From Styela clava (taxonomy: Eukaryota; Chordata; Ascidiacea; Stolidobranchia; Styelidae): DNA of 64,000 nt. Below are positions 26,030-38,392 of the stretch, in pieces (position 1 is the stretch's first letter; each line of letters begins with the position of its first letter). The stretch lies in assembly GCF_964204865.1 (NCBI RefSeq), contig NC_135258.1, forward strand, positions 8,051,001 to 8,115,000, given 5' to 3'. The position numbers and the translations under genes were made by a program. A model generated the notes under the pieces. That model was not told the DNA's origin. It made no database searches and worked only from the letters and a program-made list of their open reading frames with translations.

Positions 26030-26904
26030 CTAGCGGGTTCCTGTAATTAATAAAGAACATATTATTGGACACGAAATTTACGCATAGTTTTTCTAAGTTG
26101 TTGCTGTTGGTGCTGGAAAAAAATAGAATTTGTAAATTTATGGAAAAGATTCCAAAAAATCTCGGAAGTCGATAAGCTCAATCACATGGTCTTTCCTCTG
26201 ATTACCAGCAGTTAACGTATGAACCAGCTTAGCCAGTTGTTTGTTTGTTAGGCGAGTAGTCCAGCTATCATTTCGTACATAACCCCCACGGGATTTAAAA
26301 CTGTGAACTAGCGCTGAAAAATCAATTCGACGGAATATGGCTTTGGGCAAACTTGTCTTTAAATAAATTTAAATTCTAAAATTCTCCGATATTTTACCAA
26401 TCCCCTCAATTACATTCCAGATTTTGCCAAACATGTGGTCAGTTCACTACGATCCTGAATACTTTGAAAATCCGAGAGAATCCCGACCCGAGAGATTTAT
26501 CAACCGTGACGAAAAATTTATCAAATCAAATCACGTGATTCCGTTTTCACTGGGTCCAAGGCTTTGCTTGGGAGAACATTTAGCCAAGATGGAGTTGTTT
26601 ATATTCCTCACGGCAATAGTGCAGAAATTGAAGATATTACCGGATCCAAAACAACCTCTGCCTTCGTTTTTTGGTGGCCACATCAATTTGATTTAGGAAG
26701 CTCCAGAGTTCCATGCAATATTTTCAGAGCGTTAACGAGGTTGCCAGAAAGTGAATAGCGAAACTCGAGATACAAAACTCTTAATTAATCGTCTTTTCGG
26801 ATTTTTTTAAAGTGGGTAGTAAAACATTGTATAATATTCCCTTAATTGCTTTTTATTAACACATTTAAATATTCATTTCTTTTTATATTATAATCCTGAT
26901 TTCG

Positions 26905-27110
26905 GTTCCATTACATTTGAACCCACGTACATTTGAACCCATGACAATTGCACCTGTATGCTATTGCACCTATTGAATTTTTTTTGTTTCACGGATAGTT
27001 AAACCCATACTAACCCTAACCCGTGGGTTTTAGCACCCGCATATAGATTGAACCCGTGGATATACGCATGGGTTCAAATGTACATGGGTTCAAATGTACG
27101 GTCACCCTGA
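26905..27110. mobile_element. hairpin MITE with paired terminal repeats
   Basis: The left arm carries two spaced copies of ACATTTGAACCCA. The right arm carries two copies of the complement, TGGGTTCAAATGT, followed by a GGTCACC end. A CTAACCCTAACCCGTGGG block lies in the middle. The two arms can pair over about 40 bp. It lies 170 bp beyond the end of the P450. Confidence 0.65.
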
Positions 27111-28485
27111 TTTCGCACCTCGATATTTTAAAGTCAAAGATATACGACATAATAAAATTTTACTTTGCGGCAAAAAATTCAAATTTAATAATGGCGCTTT
27201 TGACCTATACCATTTACACAAAACTTTTTAAATATAATTCTGGACTGAAATTCTAAACAGTCCAGAGAACGGCGCTTCAGAAGTGTGTGTGCACCAATAT
27301 GGAGATACAGATTTAGTTCGCCTACTTTACATCAAGTTGTGTAAAAGAACTAAAACCTATGAGCAGGGGGTATATTCTCCTGGTTAACAAAGACAGTCCA
27401 CGAATTCGTAATAGAACTAACATAGGGAAAATCGGAATAAAATTATGGTCCAAACCTTAACTTTGTACACACACTACGGGAGAACCATTATTTTTACAAG
27501 TCGATTCATATTTTTTGTTTAATTCATCAAATAAACCTTATATTTCTTGACCAAGTTTTCATTTCCTCCTGAGGGTCTAAATCGATATTGGGTATTTCGT
27601 TGGCGGCCGAAGACGACATTCTGGACGGCCGAAGCTCGAGGTCCTTCCCGATCCTTCTCAATGTCACGGACCGAAATTCCCGTGTTTATGTTGTTTATTT
27701 ATTGGATAAGAAGTGGATCGTTTCGTTAGTATGTAGGTTATTCTCACCTAGAACGGGACCATTTGCTTTGAAATTTCAGTGGTAATGGAATCCCGACCTA
27801 TTTATAATGTCATTGTCCACACTTTGGCATTGGCTTCCCATTTTATTAAACCATGGGTCTGGTTCCCACACGCTCTTCTAAATGAATACCACTGCCCTAT
27901 TTTTCTCAATTTCACGCTCGCATGTAGCAGAGACCAAATGCATGAAATGTGAAACTGTTACTTGAAATTTATTGTTAATTAAGTTGATTTTTTATTGTCA
28001 TTCAATCATTATTTACATGCGCCGTGATTAGAGGTGGGCAAAATCGTATTTTGTAATCGAATGATTCGAATATTTTTAACGAATACCGAATAATGAGTAT
28101 TGTCATTTTAAACAACATATTTTTTGTCACCGCGACCGTTTCAGCAGCTGGCATCCCAATTGACGTTGGTAAACCATATTTAAGAACTTTTTTATTTACT
28201 AGTAAATTTTAATTCTCACGCAACGACAGATGTCGTAATTTGGTTTTTATAATTCCGGCAGAATTGTGAGTTTACATCGGCGAAGATTTTAAAGACAACT
28301 ATACAAAGTGCATTCACAACACAATTTAATTTTATTCTGATTTTTATTTTCTGTGTAGCATTTGTATCACAGTTTGTAAAGTACGGTCCAAATTTTAGGC
28401 GAACAATATTAACATTACTGTCCCCGGGATGCGATATATGTGAAGCGAAAAGTTGGATATACGTGAATATAACTATATTTACCTT
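27111..28485. other. repeat-rich intergenic: MITE M1 copy, repeat fragments
   Basis: 27271-27486 is an M1 MITE (left GGCGCTTCAGAAGTGTGTG, right ACACACTACGGGAGAACC). 27670-27800 is a fragment of the repeat seen at 300-545 (GGGACCATTTGCTTTGAAAT). At 28032 TAGAGGTGGGCAAAATCG followed by ATTCGAATATT looks like a lone hAT left end. No coding gene is seen. Open frames of 60-91 codons do not resemble proteins. Confidence 0.5.
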
Positions 28486-28489
28486 TCGC

Positions 28490-29540
28490 ATAACTTTGTG
28501 TTACAAATATTTGTTTGTTTCAAGCAAAACTTAAGTTTCTAGCGAGTTGAAACAATTTTACTTTATTTCCCAAGAATCCTGTTTATGCGACCTCCACATA
28601 AACTTCAAGCGGAAACCAATAAAATTGAAATTCTCGTAATAAAGCGAAATTCTCAAACAAATTGCATAAATGTAATAAAAATAGCGTTTATTTTCCCTGA
28701 ATTTTACTAGAATGAACTGTCGCTGTCTCCGTGTAAATTATTCGAAATAGGTTCATAACCTCAACTACTGAACTATGTGAAAAATGCCAAAAGTAAATCT
28801 TATGCTGAGGCATCACATGGAAGCTACGATTATTTTCGTGAACTATATAGTTCACGAAGTAGTAAATTTACACAGTACACATCTGAGATATACCTCCGTA
28901 AGATATTTCAAACATCAATGCAACGGCCAACGTCATTGAAGTTTGAAAAAAAGGTTTTTATCACTGTCTATAGACTGTGCTTAGTTGCTCAAGCAAAAAT
29001 AATTATTACGAATTAGATGATAAAAGTTCATACTTTTATTATATTTCAAATCGCCCCTTCTGTATTAATTTACCACGGCTGAAGTGCTCCTTAATTATTG
29101 CATTAACCCTTCGTGCCCGACCGGTGAACATTATCGGGTACTCCCGTAGTGTTTGTACCAGGTTAGGGTTAGGCCAAAATTGTATTCCGATTTTCCTTAT
29201 TATAGTTCCATTATGAGTTCGGAGAGTGTCTGTGTTATAAACACAAAGTGATATGACCTCCGCCTTCTGCTGGGTTCCAGTTTTTTTTTACACAACTTGA
29301 TGTAAAGTCAGCGAATACAATTAGTAACCTCCATATTGGTACACACACTTCCAAGGAACCCGTGCATAAACCAAACTACACAGATTGAAACGACGGAATA
29401 ATTTACCTAGGAATTAATAAAAACGGAAGAGATTTGTCAAACTTGATGCTATTCGGTATACTGTTCCGACAACTGTTACACCAACTTTGCTCGTCAAAGA
29501 ACGTGTTTTTTGAACCAATAGCATTCATAAATATGATTAA
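28490..29540. pseudogene. relics of the peptide family and MITE M1
   Basis: 28490-28770 is an R2 block in the same orientation as that upstream of copy A. About 28895-28970 (read on the - strand) is a ruined signal-peptide exon: the ATG has become ATA and frames are lost, but TTGGCCGTTGCATTGATGTT survives. 29137-29360 is an M1 MITE (-). 29415-29460 resembles the region just upstream of copy A (AGATTTGTCAAACTTGATG). Together these look like a decayed and rearranged member of the peptide gene family. Confidence 0.5.
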
Positions 29541-30348
29541 ATTTTTTATACAGGGTTGTCCATAGAAAAGCAGAACATTTGTCAAACAGTTGTGTATTTT
29601 TAGAAATGATGTTTGAAATCTCACAAGTTAACTTTCATGACTTTATACTTGCTTGGACTTCTAGGTTAAAGCACTGCTCTGATGGGCACAAACGACATTT
29701 TGAGAAGCTCTGAGTGTAAAATAACATATGCCTTTGAAAACCTTTATAACACTAATTTTTTGTAAATATAAAAAGCTGTCTGATACATTTTCTGTTTTTT
29801 TAGCGACCACCCTGTAGAATGTAAAAACATACAACTTAAAATTATCTGAACAACAAAATATTATATATTTTTAAAGCCGAAATCAGGCTTTTTCACACCT
29901 TAGGGTGCTAGTTGACACAGAAAGTGCCGTGGTGTATAAAAAACAACTTCGATGATCGTAAGCTTGTTTTGGTTCAACCTATCTTTGTGAATTAACCTTT
30001 TATTATATAAACTTTATCAAGAACAAACACTGAACACGCCTCACCGATGAACATCTGCAAGACTCACTCAGAGTTTCGGTGTCAAGTTGCAAACCAGAGT
30101 ACAACACAAAGGTGGAGAACATGCAAATACCAGGATTCCCACAAACTGAGGAGGATTACACCAGATTTGGTCTTGATTGAAAATATGATATATATCCATG
30201 ATTTGTTTTAACAATATCAGTGTCTCATTGGCTAAATACCGTTAATATCAAATTGGCTTTTCCGAAGAGTGCCCATAGCTTAGTCGGTACCCAGAAAGTA
30301 GCCCGCTGCTGCATAAAGGTTGGTGACCCCTGGTCTATAGTATAGAGT
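29541..30348. other. intergenic, no gene
   Basis: AT-rich spacer. GGTTGGTGACCCCTG at about 30319-30333 looks like the right end of a further hAT-type element whose left end is not visible. Nothing else could be assigned. Confidence 0.3.
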
Positions 30349-31202
30349 CCAGGTATGGCGAACCTTTTTCAATGAATGGGTCAAAAATTATAATTTTATC
30401 GCGGAACAGAAGAGAGTGGGTCACAGATATCTAATTCACGTTCGTATCTATAATAAACTTCTGAAACAAATCTTATAAGCTAGTGTTTGTGTAGTTTTGG
30501 GCTTTACTTATGCAGCACTTCTATCAGGGACTTTTCATGGCACTCGGTTTTTATGATATTAGAGTACGAAAACACGCATATGAATTACCAAAAACGTTTA
30601 GGATGATGCGTTAAATTATTTTACGGTTCTAGTGTTTGGAGGTAATTCCACTTTGATAGTGTTATAATTTTCGATTAGCTTCCAACCACATTAAGCCACT
30701 TTTACACTGCCCCATTGTTATATCAGATTTCTAGATTTTTATTTCAAGTCTGAAAGTTTTTGTTTCCACAACGGCATTGTAGACGAGAAACTAATAAAAT
30801 GCAAAGTAGCATCTAGTTCTCGTATAACCCCTAAAACAGTCTGCAGATGCACTTCCGAAAAAGACAGGCGTTGCGAGAAATGAACAGATCAAGTGCATTG
30901 TTATGTCTTAAACGATGTCAGGCCCAATAGCTGAATAACGGTACACAGCGGTGCATACATGCGTACAAGATTAGGGGTTTTGAAAATTACCATACCGGCC
31001 CGAAAATCAACATTTTAAACATGAGCGATCGCAACCCTCCCTGGCTGTACATTATAATAGTTTAGTTTTGTTAGATTAATTTAAGGCCGGTTTTACATTA
31101 ATTTTTATCACTGATATGTTAGCATTTTATTTTATTCGTGCCTTCGCTTGGCGGGTCACAAATAAAACGCGGTGGTTCGAGTCAGTGGTTCGCCATCCCT
31201 GG
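30349..31202. mobile_element. non-autonomous hAT-type element, about 854 bp
   Basis: Ends are CCAGGTATGGCGAACC and (complement) CCAGGGATGGCGAACC. Flanks are TATAGAGT (30341-30348) and TATAGACT (31203-31210), an 8-bp target duplication with one mismatch. Both subterminal regions contain a GGGTCAC/GGGTCAAA-like word. No open frame resembles a transposase. Confidence 0.65.
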
Positions 31203-31415
31203 TATAGACTCTACACTACACTATATTGTCATTTATTTCAAATTAATAAGTATTACCTCTATATCTATAATCTATATCAGGGGTGGCCAACACGTCGATC
31301 GCGATCGACCGGTCGATCTTCACGTTTCAAGTGGTCGATCGCGTCTATTGTTGGTAAATTTAACAACATACCCCCAAAATTTCCTGAAGCAGTTTCATGC
31401 AGCGCCTGTTGTGTG

Positions 31416-34400
31416 TAGGGCTGGGCATTTCGAATCGAATATTCGAATCGAATCGAATAGTAAATTATTCGAATCGGTTCAGACGGGAATTTCGAATCGC
31501 CGCCATCTTGTTTTTTTTCCTGTCCACCAATGGTCGAGGCGATTTAACGATTTTTTTTTTGTGGAGCCATCTCTCGGCGGGACATTTCGATCGCTGTTTT
31601 TTTTATTTTATTTCTCTCACATCTGTAGGCGGCGTTTGAACATGTCCAGACTTGCACCTCTCCAAAGCCCCCTCTCTGCTCTCAGCTGTGAGCAGGACAA
31701 ACGGCCGAGCTTCTCTCTCATATTATCTCTCGCACGTGCTACGCCGGCGTGATTTTGTCACGCACGCTTTTATGGCGCGTAATTTGTTCAGAATGCGGGA
31801 AGATCGGTTGCGCCGTCAGTTAGGATAGGCAGTTGTAGGACAGGCAGTTTTACACTTGGGTATGTTTTTGTGATTGCCGACATTGCAAGTGAGAAGGTAT
31901 AGAAGACTAATTTGCGTGCTTTTTTTGCAGAATTATTGTGTATTTTTAAAGGGGTTTCTAGAATATTGTATACCGGTACTCGGCAACAGTACGGTATGAT
32001 GAATAGGAAATCTCCCGTTTGGCGCCACTTTACTCCCCCAGCCAAAGACGATGACGAACGCCAGTACGTCGTGTGCAAGAGATGCGGAGACAAACTTAGT
32101 TACCATGCTACCACTAGTAATCTATTAGCCCATATTAAAAGAAGGCATGTAACTATTTGTTTGAACCCTGATAATCGAAGTGATTTGGACGAGTCCTCCA
32201 GTAAACAGTCCAAATTGGAACTTATTCGTCCCATCCTCCCTGCTCAGCAAGAAAAGATTACTTCTCTAGTTGTGGATTTTATTGTAAAGGATATGCGCCC
32301 GCTCAGCACAATAGAAGGAACACATTTCAAGCGCTTAATGGGACATGTTGCACCAAATTATTCACTGCCATCCAGGAGGACCATAACACGACGTGTAGAG
32401 GAAGAATATTGTGAAAAAAAGATGGAGCTTAAGAGACTTCTTGAAAACATTAAGCATATGAGCTTGACTTTCGATGCTTGGACTAGTGTGAAAATGGAAG
32501 CATATTTGGGCATTACAGCCCATTATGTTGATGCCAAATTTAATCTGTGTTCATGTGTGTTAAGTGTGAAACCTTTGGATGATAGACATACTGCAAAAAA
32601 TATTTGTGAGTGGGTAGAAGAAGTTCTCAATGACTTTGGTGTTAGTCCCCACGCTGTCTGTGCAGCAGTAAGCGATAATGGATCTAATATGAAGGCAGCC
32701 AAAGATATTTTTCATGAAAAATTTGGTTGGGCTAGTGTTGCTTGTGCAGCGCACACTCTCCAACTTTGTTTAAACAAAGGATTGGGAATAAACGGCATAG
32801 AAAAACCTCTTGCAGCAGCTCGACGACTAGTGCAACATTTTAAGAGAAGTGAATTGGCGACCAGTGCACTGGGGAAAAAGTGTGAGGAAATGAAGCTTAC
32901 CTTCAAAAGACTCATAATGGATGTATCCACAAGGTGGAACAGTACTTACAACATGCTTGTAAGGTTGCAGGAATTGCAATGGCCAATTTTGGCTATACTT
33001 GGAAATAAAAATATCACAAATGCCACCAAAGCCTCCGCTCTTACAATCAAGCCTGGGGACTGGGAGATTTTCAAGCAGTTGATTCCAGTACTTGAACCTT
33101 TTGCAGAGGCTACTGATCTTTTAGGAGGCGAAAAATATGTCTCGATATCGATAAAGAATCCATACATCAAGGGATTGAAAAAACATCTGTCACGCGAGAA
33201 AGATGATGAACTTTTGGTAATCCGGCAGTTCAGACAAAAAGTAAAAGGCGAAATGGAGGAGCGATTTCCTATTGATCTTAATGATATCAGCTCGAAGGCA
33301 ATGGCTCTGGATCCCAGATATAAACTGCGGGGACTTCGTACTGTGGAGTCACTTCAGGTAACTTGTTATTTCTTCCTGAATAAGATTTTTATCTTGCCAA
33401 CAAAATTGCCCTACATGACAAACAACATAGCATGTTATTTTGGTTGGAATGAGGTCAAATTGAATTTTCGTGTATCTTCATGTTTCAAATGCATTGACAG
33501 GATTAGATAAAATTCATGACATATCTGCATCGACCATATCTAAAGATATAGAGTTGACTTTTTCCCCACTGCATAATAAACATTAGTGAACAATGACTTG
33601 TTTGATGTCAATTGTGGTTCCTAAATCGCAGATTTCCATAAGAAAACTAATCTAAAATATTCCTGTATTCAAAACTTGTCATTTATTGAATGCATAAAAT
33701 TTCAAATTTATCCAAATGTTGCTTGTTTTGGCCATACTTAATAAGGATTCCTAGTTGATCTGGCTAAAGTTTGTTTTCTTTTTTGACATGCTTATTTTTT
33801 CCAGCTCAAAAGTGCAATCGAATTGGAACTCACAGTCTTATTTGAACAAACAGTTGTTGAAAAAGCTGAACCTTCATCTTCTTCAGTTCAGCAATCGACA
33901 TCCATCATAAGCCTTGCCTTCGAATCATCAGAGTCCGATGACAGTGCAGATACTGAGGTCCCAGTGGTTGCCAATGAAGTGAACAAATTTTTTAGTTCCA
34001 AAGTACTTTCTGAATGTTCAAACCCCCTCACTTGGTGGAAAGAGCAAAACGCTAATTATCCAAACTTGAGCAAGCTTGTTGGCAAATATATGTGTGTAAC
34101 AGCAACATCAACCCCAAGTGAGCGATTATTTTCTGCAGCTGGAAACACTGCCACTGAGCTCAGATCAAGCCTCACCGGATCACATGTGGAAGCTCTTGTA
34201 TTTTTAAAATGCAATTCTGACATATGACTTTTTCCTTCCCATTGACTTATTGATCATATGTGACAACTTAGCAAATGACTGAGTGATAGATTTTGTGTTT
34301 TTGGGATTTCATGTATCTGAAGGACCCATTGCAATAAAAAAAAGTCACATGTAATTTTGTAGTTGCTAATTTGGTAAAATTTTTATAAGTATTCGAGATT

Positions 34401-34469
34401 CGATTCGATTCGAAAAAAATATTCGATTCGATTCTGAAATCATCAGGTATTCGAAAATGCCCAGCCCTA
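31416..34469 (+). mobile_element. apparently intact autonomous hAT transposon, 3054 bp
   Basis: Perfect 8-bp target duplication GTTGTGTG (31408-31415 and 34470-34477). Termini are TAGGGCTGGGCATTTCGAAT and (complement of right) TAGGGCTGGGCATTTTCGAA, with AATCGAATCGAAT-type subterminal repeats. It encodes a full-length two-exon transposase and sits inside the outer element at 31278-35110. Shortened relatives lie at 25709-26029 and 7705-8060. Confidence 0.92.
31996..34227 (+). CDS. hAT transposase with BED zinc finger (ZBED-like)
   Basis: Exons 31996-33357 and 33805-34227 (GT-AG, phase 0) join to 594 aa with no stop. An N-terminal BED finger (about residues 10-50) has W-x-H-F, CKRCG and HIKRRH. 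The catalytic domain has FDAWTS (first Asp near residue 159) and SDNGSN (second Asp near 226), then VSTRWNSTY. Exon 2 holds the Ser/Asp-rich linker and the C-terminal dimerisation region with WWKEQN, YPNLSKL and PSERLFSAAGN. Known hAT transposases cut and paste elements with 8-bp target duplications, which matches the flanks. Two ATGs are adjacent at 31996 and 31999. An upstream in-frame extension to 31912 is less likely because it lacks BED-family similarity. Read-through of the intron would give a shorter protein lacking the dimerisation region. Confidence 0.93.
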
Positions 34470-35118
34470 GTTGTGTGTTTTAAAACAGAACGAATACAGT
34501 ACTGTACATGTGCAAAAATAGACATACAGTATTTGAGTCTGGACAAGCCCCATTTACATGTTATTACGTAAAAATGCAAGTTTCGCCGCTACCAAGTTTA
34601 AATTAAACTTGCCGAATATTGTGTGTTTTAGTTGACAAATGTGCATTGAGTTGAATTATTGTAAATTAGATGCTGAAAATCGAGCAGTAGTGTTTCATTG
34701 ATGGTTTTCGAAAATTTATTTTTCTCTATTTGTATAGTACGCTAAAACTTGGCAAGGTTTTTTGAGAAATTTACTACACTCGGGGCTAAAAATAGGCATG
34801 TGTTAGGTCTGAATTGTATGATTTGAAAAAATGAATGGTGAAACATTTACTCCGGCTACTATTACATAATCAAATTAACAAATTAAATGGAACATAAATA
34901 ATACAAATTTTTGTGACGTTTTAATTGAGAATGTGCCCACAGAGCTGAGCTTATCGGCAGTGCTGTATTTTTTTGTATGCGTGTTTGCAATAATCTATGC
35001 ATAATCAGTACCCATTCGTTTTTGTATATGACCTTATTACCAATCAGTCGATCTCGAGCTATTTTGAAGATTTTAGTCGATCGCGGACGAAAGCAGGTTG
35101 GCCACCCCTGATCTATAT

Positions 35119-36101
35119 GACTGAATGTATTACTCAGTATTTTTGATTTATGATACTGATTATTTATAGCAAATACTATTTTTCAGTCAAAACGCAAACT
35201 TCATGTTTATAAGTACGGCTGTGTTGTGATGAATACTAACTTGTCATCCTGATAAGTGGATAGTTATCTAAATGATCTCAACAAATGTTGCTAAAGCATA
35301 CGTGCATTTGAAGATTGGGTTCTCTCTTGTATCGAACTCACTAACAAAAGGTTCCCTCATTTCAAGTACTCATGAAAAACCTTTATTTCTGAAACTACAC
35401 CATTGGATTTTCTTTGGGATCCCCGTCACCACAACACCGTGCGATGCCCCTGAATCCTACCACTGGTTATTTTGTTTCAGCATTAAATTCAGTTTCGTAT
35501 CATAGCGTTTCACTGTATACTGTCAAAATAAACTTTTACAAACAGGAGAATTGATAATAAAATGTATAGATGATTGATAACTGCTAGCTGGTGGTTCACA
35601 ATTAAAAACTTGGGCAGTAACGTGAAGTTTAAAAAAATCGTGAGATTTTAGAGAAGACTTGATTCACTTTCTTCGACGTCTCAATTTTTGTAGTTTCTGT
35701 TTTAATTTTATCTTTCTGAATTGTTGTTCTGCCTTTTTTAAATTGTCTCTTTACCAAAACAGAACATGACATTTTTGTATTTATTCCATATTATATTTAC
35801 TAATTACTGAATAACATTTCTTCTGTTGTATGCAATGTATTCCTTTTCTTTGCATGACGTTGGTATTATTGATTCTGAAATATAAAAAGGATTTTTCTTG
35901 AAAGGTTTCATATGGATATAACAGTATTTGAATATCGACTTATTGCCCATCTATTGAATCAGCCATGAAAATGTAACAGATCCAATATTGCCACTTGTTA
36001 TGATGTCTTGCACTTTCTGATAGCTGGAACATAAAATTCGAATAACACTATATAACAATTGCAATAAAATTTTCTTACTTGTTTACAAACATCAATTTAC
36101 A
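35119..36101. other. 3' flank and last (non-coding) exon of peptide gene C
   Basis: Matches, in inverse orientation, 39.9-40.8 kb downstream of copy D. Examples are TTCAGTCAAAACGCAAAC here against GTTTTGACTGAAAAATAG there, and CTCTTGTATCGAACTC. The non-coding last exon of C (- strand) lies at about 35765-35880, with a TTTATT complement of AATAAA near 35777. No protein-coding gene lies on the + strand. Confidence 0.5.
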
Positions 36102-36620
36102 TCAGTCCATGTTACAAAAACCATTGTAGCATGTGAAATGGCCGAAGCCAATATTGTTGCAATCTGAGTTTTTCTTGCAAACTTTAAAAAACAAGAATGC
36201 ATCTTGAAGATTTCGGTTTTTATTTGGTCTTATATGTGAGCAGTTCAATTTTGAAAACAACATATTTCAAAATCGTTTAGTTGAATATCTAATGCAATCT
36301 TGTGGTAATCAAAATATCGAACTCCCTTTTCACTAAACAGCTCGAAAATGATATTTCGCAAGTAGATAAAGAGATGTGGTTGACATGTTTGTGATGAGAA
36401 TGCAATTCATTAGAAAATTATCAACTAGTTCACCAAATAAATTCATTCATTTTATTATAGTAAATATAATATTCTTTCATCCCCGAGTTGTAGACTGAAC
36501 ACATTGCTTAAAATGCAGTATATTTACACAGTGCAAATTTGAGGTGTACTAACCATAAGCTGTTGTAATAAACAACAATCCAACGGTCAACGCGAATAAT
36601 GTTGAAAAAAGTTTTTCCAT
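36102..36620 (-). CDS. small secreted cysteine-rich peptide, copy C (four cysteines)
   Basis: Exon 36554-36620 encodes a 22-residue signal peptide (MEKLFSTLFALTVGLLFI start). Exon 36102-36181 encodes the rest, ending NMD and TGA, for a 48-aa precursor. The phase-1 intron is like that of A and E. The mature part has only four cysteines, C-x5-C-x9-C-x4-C, and lacks the central CxxC pair of copies A and E. The first two and last two cysteines align across the family, as does CYNGFC with CYEGVC. It is less acidic than A and E and contains Lys-Lys. Function is unknown. It is transcribed away from copy D, with a shared inverted upstream region. Confidence 0.7.
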
Positions 36621-38392
36621 CACTGTCGATAGTCTGGGTGTAGTCGATCTAGTCTAGCAAACAAAATTATTCCAAATTAAAAATTGACCTTCTATTTTTC
36701 TCAATATATATTATGCTGTATTGTTCTATTCAACTGGCTCTGTGTCGAGTTATATATTACCACTATTGAAATTTGAAAATAAATACAATGATATATTTTT
36801 TGACAGATATAATAAAATCTCATTAAATAGTTGGTGATATTACTTTGTGATGAAAAAAATAACTCTTTGACTCTACCAAACTCGATGGTCTTGGATGCTC
36901 GGCCACTATATTTTTGATAACGTCGCCGATGTTCCAAGCATTACTTATTAAAATAAGGCGATAAAAATTGGACTATGAAACGCTCAATCCTTCGCTAATA
37001 ACTTACTGCCCCATTCATTGCAATTTATTTTATAGGTCCATGCTCCCTTGAAAATCCATTTTAAACTGGAATAAAATAGAAAAATGGCATGTATCAATAT
37101 ATTCCTTCCATATGGAAATTTCGGGTTGTTAAAAAAAATGCAAAACCTTTTGCTTTTTGAATTATTCAGCACCATTCTCTGGTTTTACTGCAGTGTATGT
37201 GTCGCGTTCATATTCCGAATAACACCATAATTATTTTTCTGCTCGAATTACTAACCATCGTTCAGTTGTTGATGATAGGAACTGTTTTTCGGAGAAATTA
37301 CAAGGAGATAGCGATAGTTACCATCAGTTGAATTCAAAGAAGAGAAAATGCTAATTGTATTACACTGATGCAATCTGTCCGAACGGAAACTAATAAAACC
37401 AAAATTCACAAATTGAAGCGAAATTACCAAACAAATTGCATTAATGGAATACAATTAGCATCTTTCCTTCTTTGAATTCAACTGATGGGAACTATTGCTA
37501 CCTCCTTGTGATTCTCCGAAAAATAGGTTATATCCTGAATAACTGAACGATGCTCAGTAATTCGAGCAGAAAAACAATTATGGAGTTTTTCGGAATATCA
37601 ATACGATTCCTGGCAAATAAAGTAAAATTGTCACAATATAGTAATCAGTGATTTAATTTTTCACTAAACAGAAAAAAACAACTTTATGCAAATAAATATA
37701 ATGAAGGCACTTAAATATAGCGTTTCAGTTACACATACACTGCAGGAAAACTAGAGAATAGTGCTGAATAATTCAGAATGCAAAAGGTTTTGCATTTTTT
37801 TCAACAACACGAAATTGTAACATGAAAGGAATATTAATTATTACATGCATTTTGCTATTTTATTCCAGTTGAAAAGGGATTTTCATGGGAGCGTTGACTT
37901 TTAGTAATATGGCTAATAATGGGACAGTAAGTTCTTAGCAAAGGATGGAGCGTTTCATAATCCAATTTTTATCTCCGTATTTTGATAGGTAATGCTTAGG
38001 CCATCGACAACGTCATCGAAATATATAGACAGCGCATCCAAGACCATCGATATTGCTAAACCCAAAAAGTTTTTTTTATCACAAAGTGATATCATCAAAT
38101 ATTTAATGAGATTTTATTATATCTGTCAAAAAATATATCATTAAAGTTTTTTTCAAATTTCCATTAGCACAGAATTTTTAGCAAGAGACAGGTCGAGATC
38201 AAGTACGTTTAATAAGAAACATTTCAATAGTCGTAATATGAATCAGCAGGGACATTTGCATAGGGAAAATACAGCATAATATATATCTCGAGAAACACGA
38301 AAGGTCAATTTTTAATTTGCAATACTTCTATTTGCTAGACTATAGCAACTAAAACCAGACTATCGACAGTAATGAAAAGTTTGGTGCTCCAG
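36621..38392. repeat. inverted upstream regions of copies C and D, with an orphan promoter copy
   Basis: The upstream region of C (36.62-37.38 kb) is followed by an inverted copy of itself (37.44-38.39 kb). The axis lies near 37405, with a loop of about 50 bp. The right arm ends at an ATGAAAAGTTT that looks like the start of a signal-peptide exon, cut by the MITE at 38393. R2 words such as AGTTGAATTCAAAGAAG and TTCGGAGAAATTACAAGG occur in both arms. No other gene is visible. Confidence 0.6.

Larger units (their letters stand above)
22458..26735 (+). pseudogene. CYP2-type cytochrome P450, decayed
   Basis: Recognisable exons: 22458-22703 (membrane anchor, PPEPRGLPLVVYLPFFG hinge), 23002-23147 (WKTLRKFG, helix C), 23301-23397, 24215-24298 (DFIDAFLKEI), 24913-25064 (I-helix GGTGTTAS), 25506-25669 (ExxR as EIMR, KYTIPKNTP), 26421-26735 (RPERF, heme motif FSLGPRLCLGE). 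P450s of this clan are ER mono-oxygenases. Several defects are visible. The donor after exon 2 reads AT (23148) instead of GT, with a stop on read-through. The exon for roughly residues 160-240 is absent between 23398 and 24214. Exons ending at 24298 and starting at 24913 disagree in phase. TAG at 26694-26696 precedes an otherwise normal C-terminus (EAPEFHAIFSER, then TAA). The I-helix acid is Gly. These together indicate a pseudogene. A reduced transcript remains possible. Confidence 0.85.
31278..35110. mobile_element. outer non-autonomous hAT-type element, interrupted by an inner hAT
   Basis: Perfect 8-bp target duplication ATCTATAT (31270-31277 and 35111-35118). Left end CAGGGGTGGCCAACACGTCG, complement of right end CAGGGGTGGCCAACCTGC. 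Both subtermini are rich in CGATCG words (GTCGATCGCGATCGACC on the left, GTCGATCGCGGACG on the right). Without the 3054-bp inner element and its 8-bp duplication it would be about 770 bp and encodes no transposase. Confidence 0.85.
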
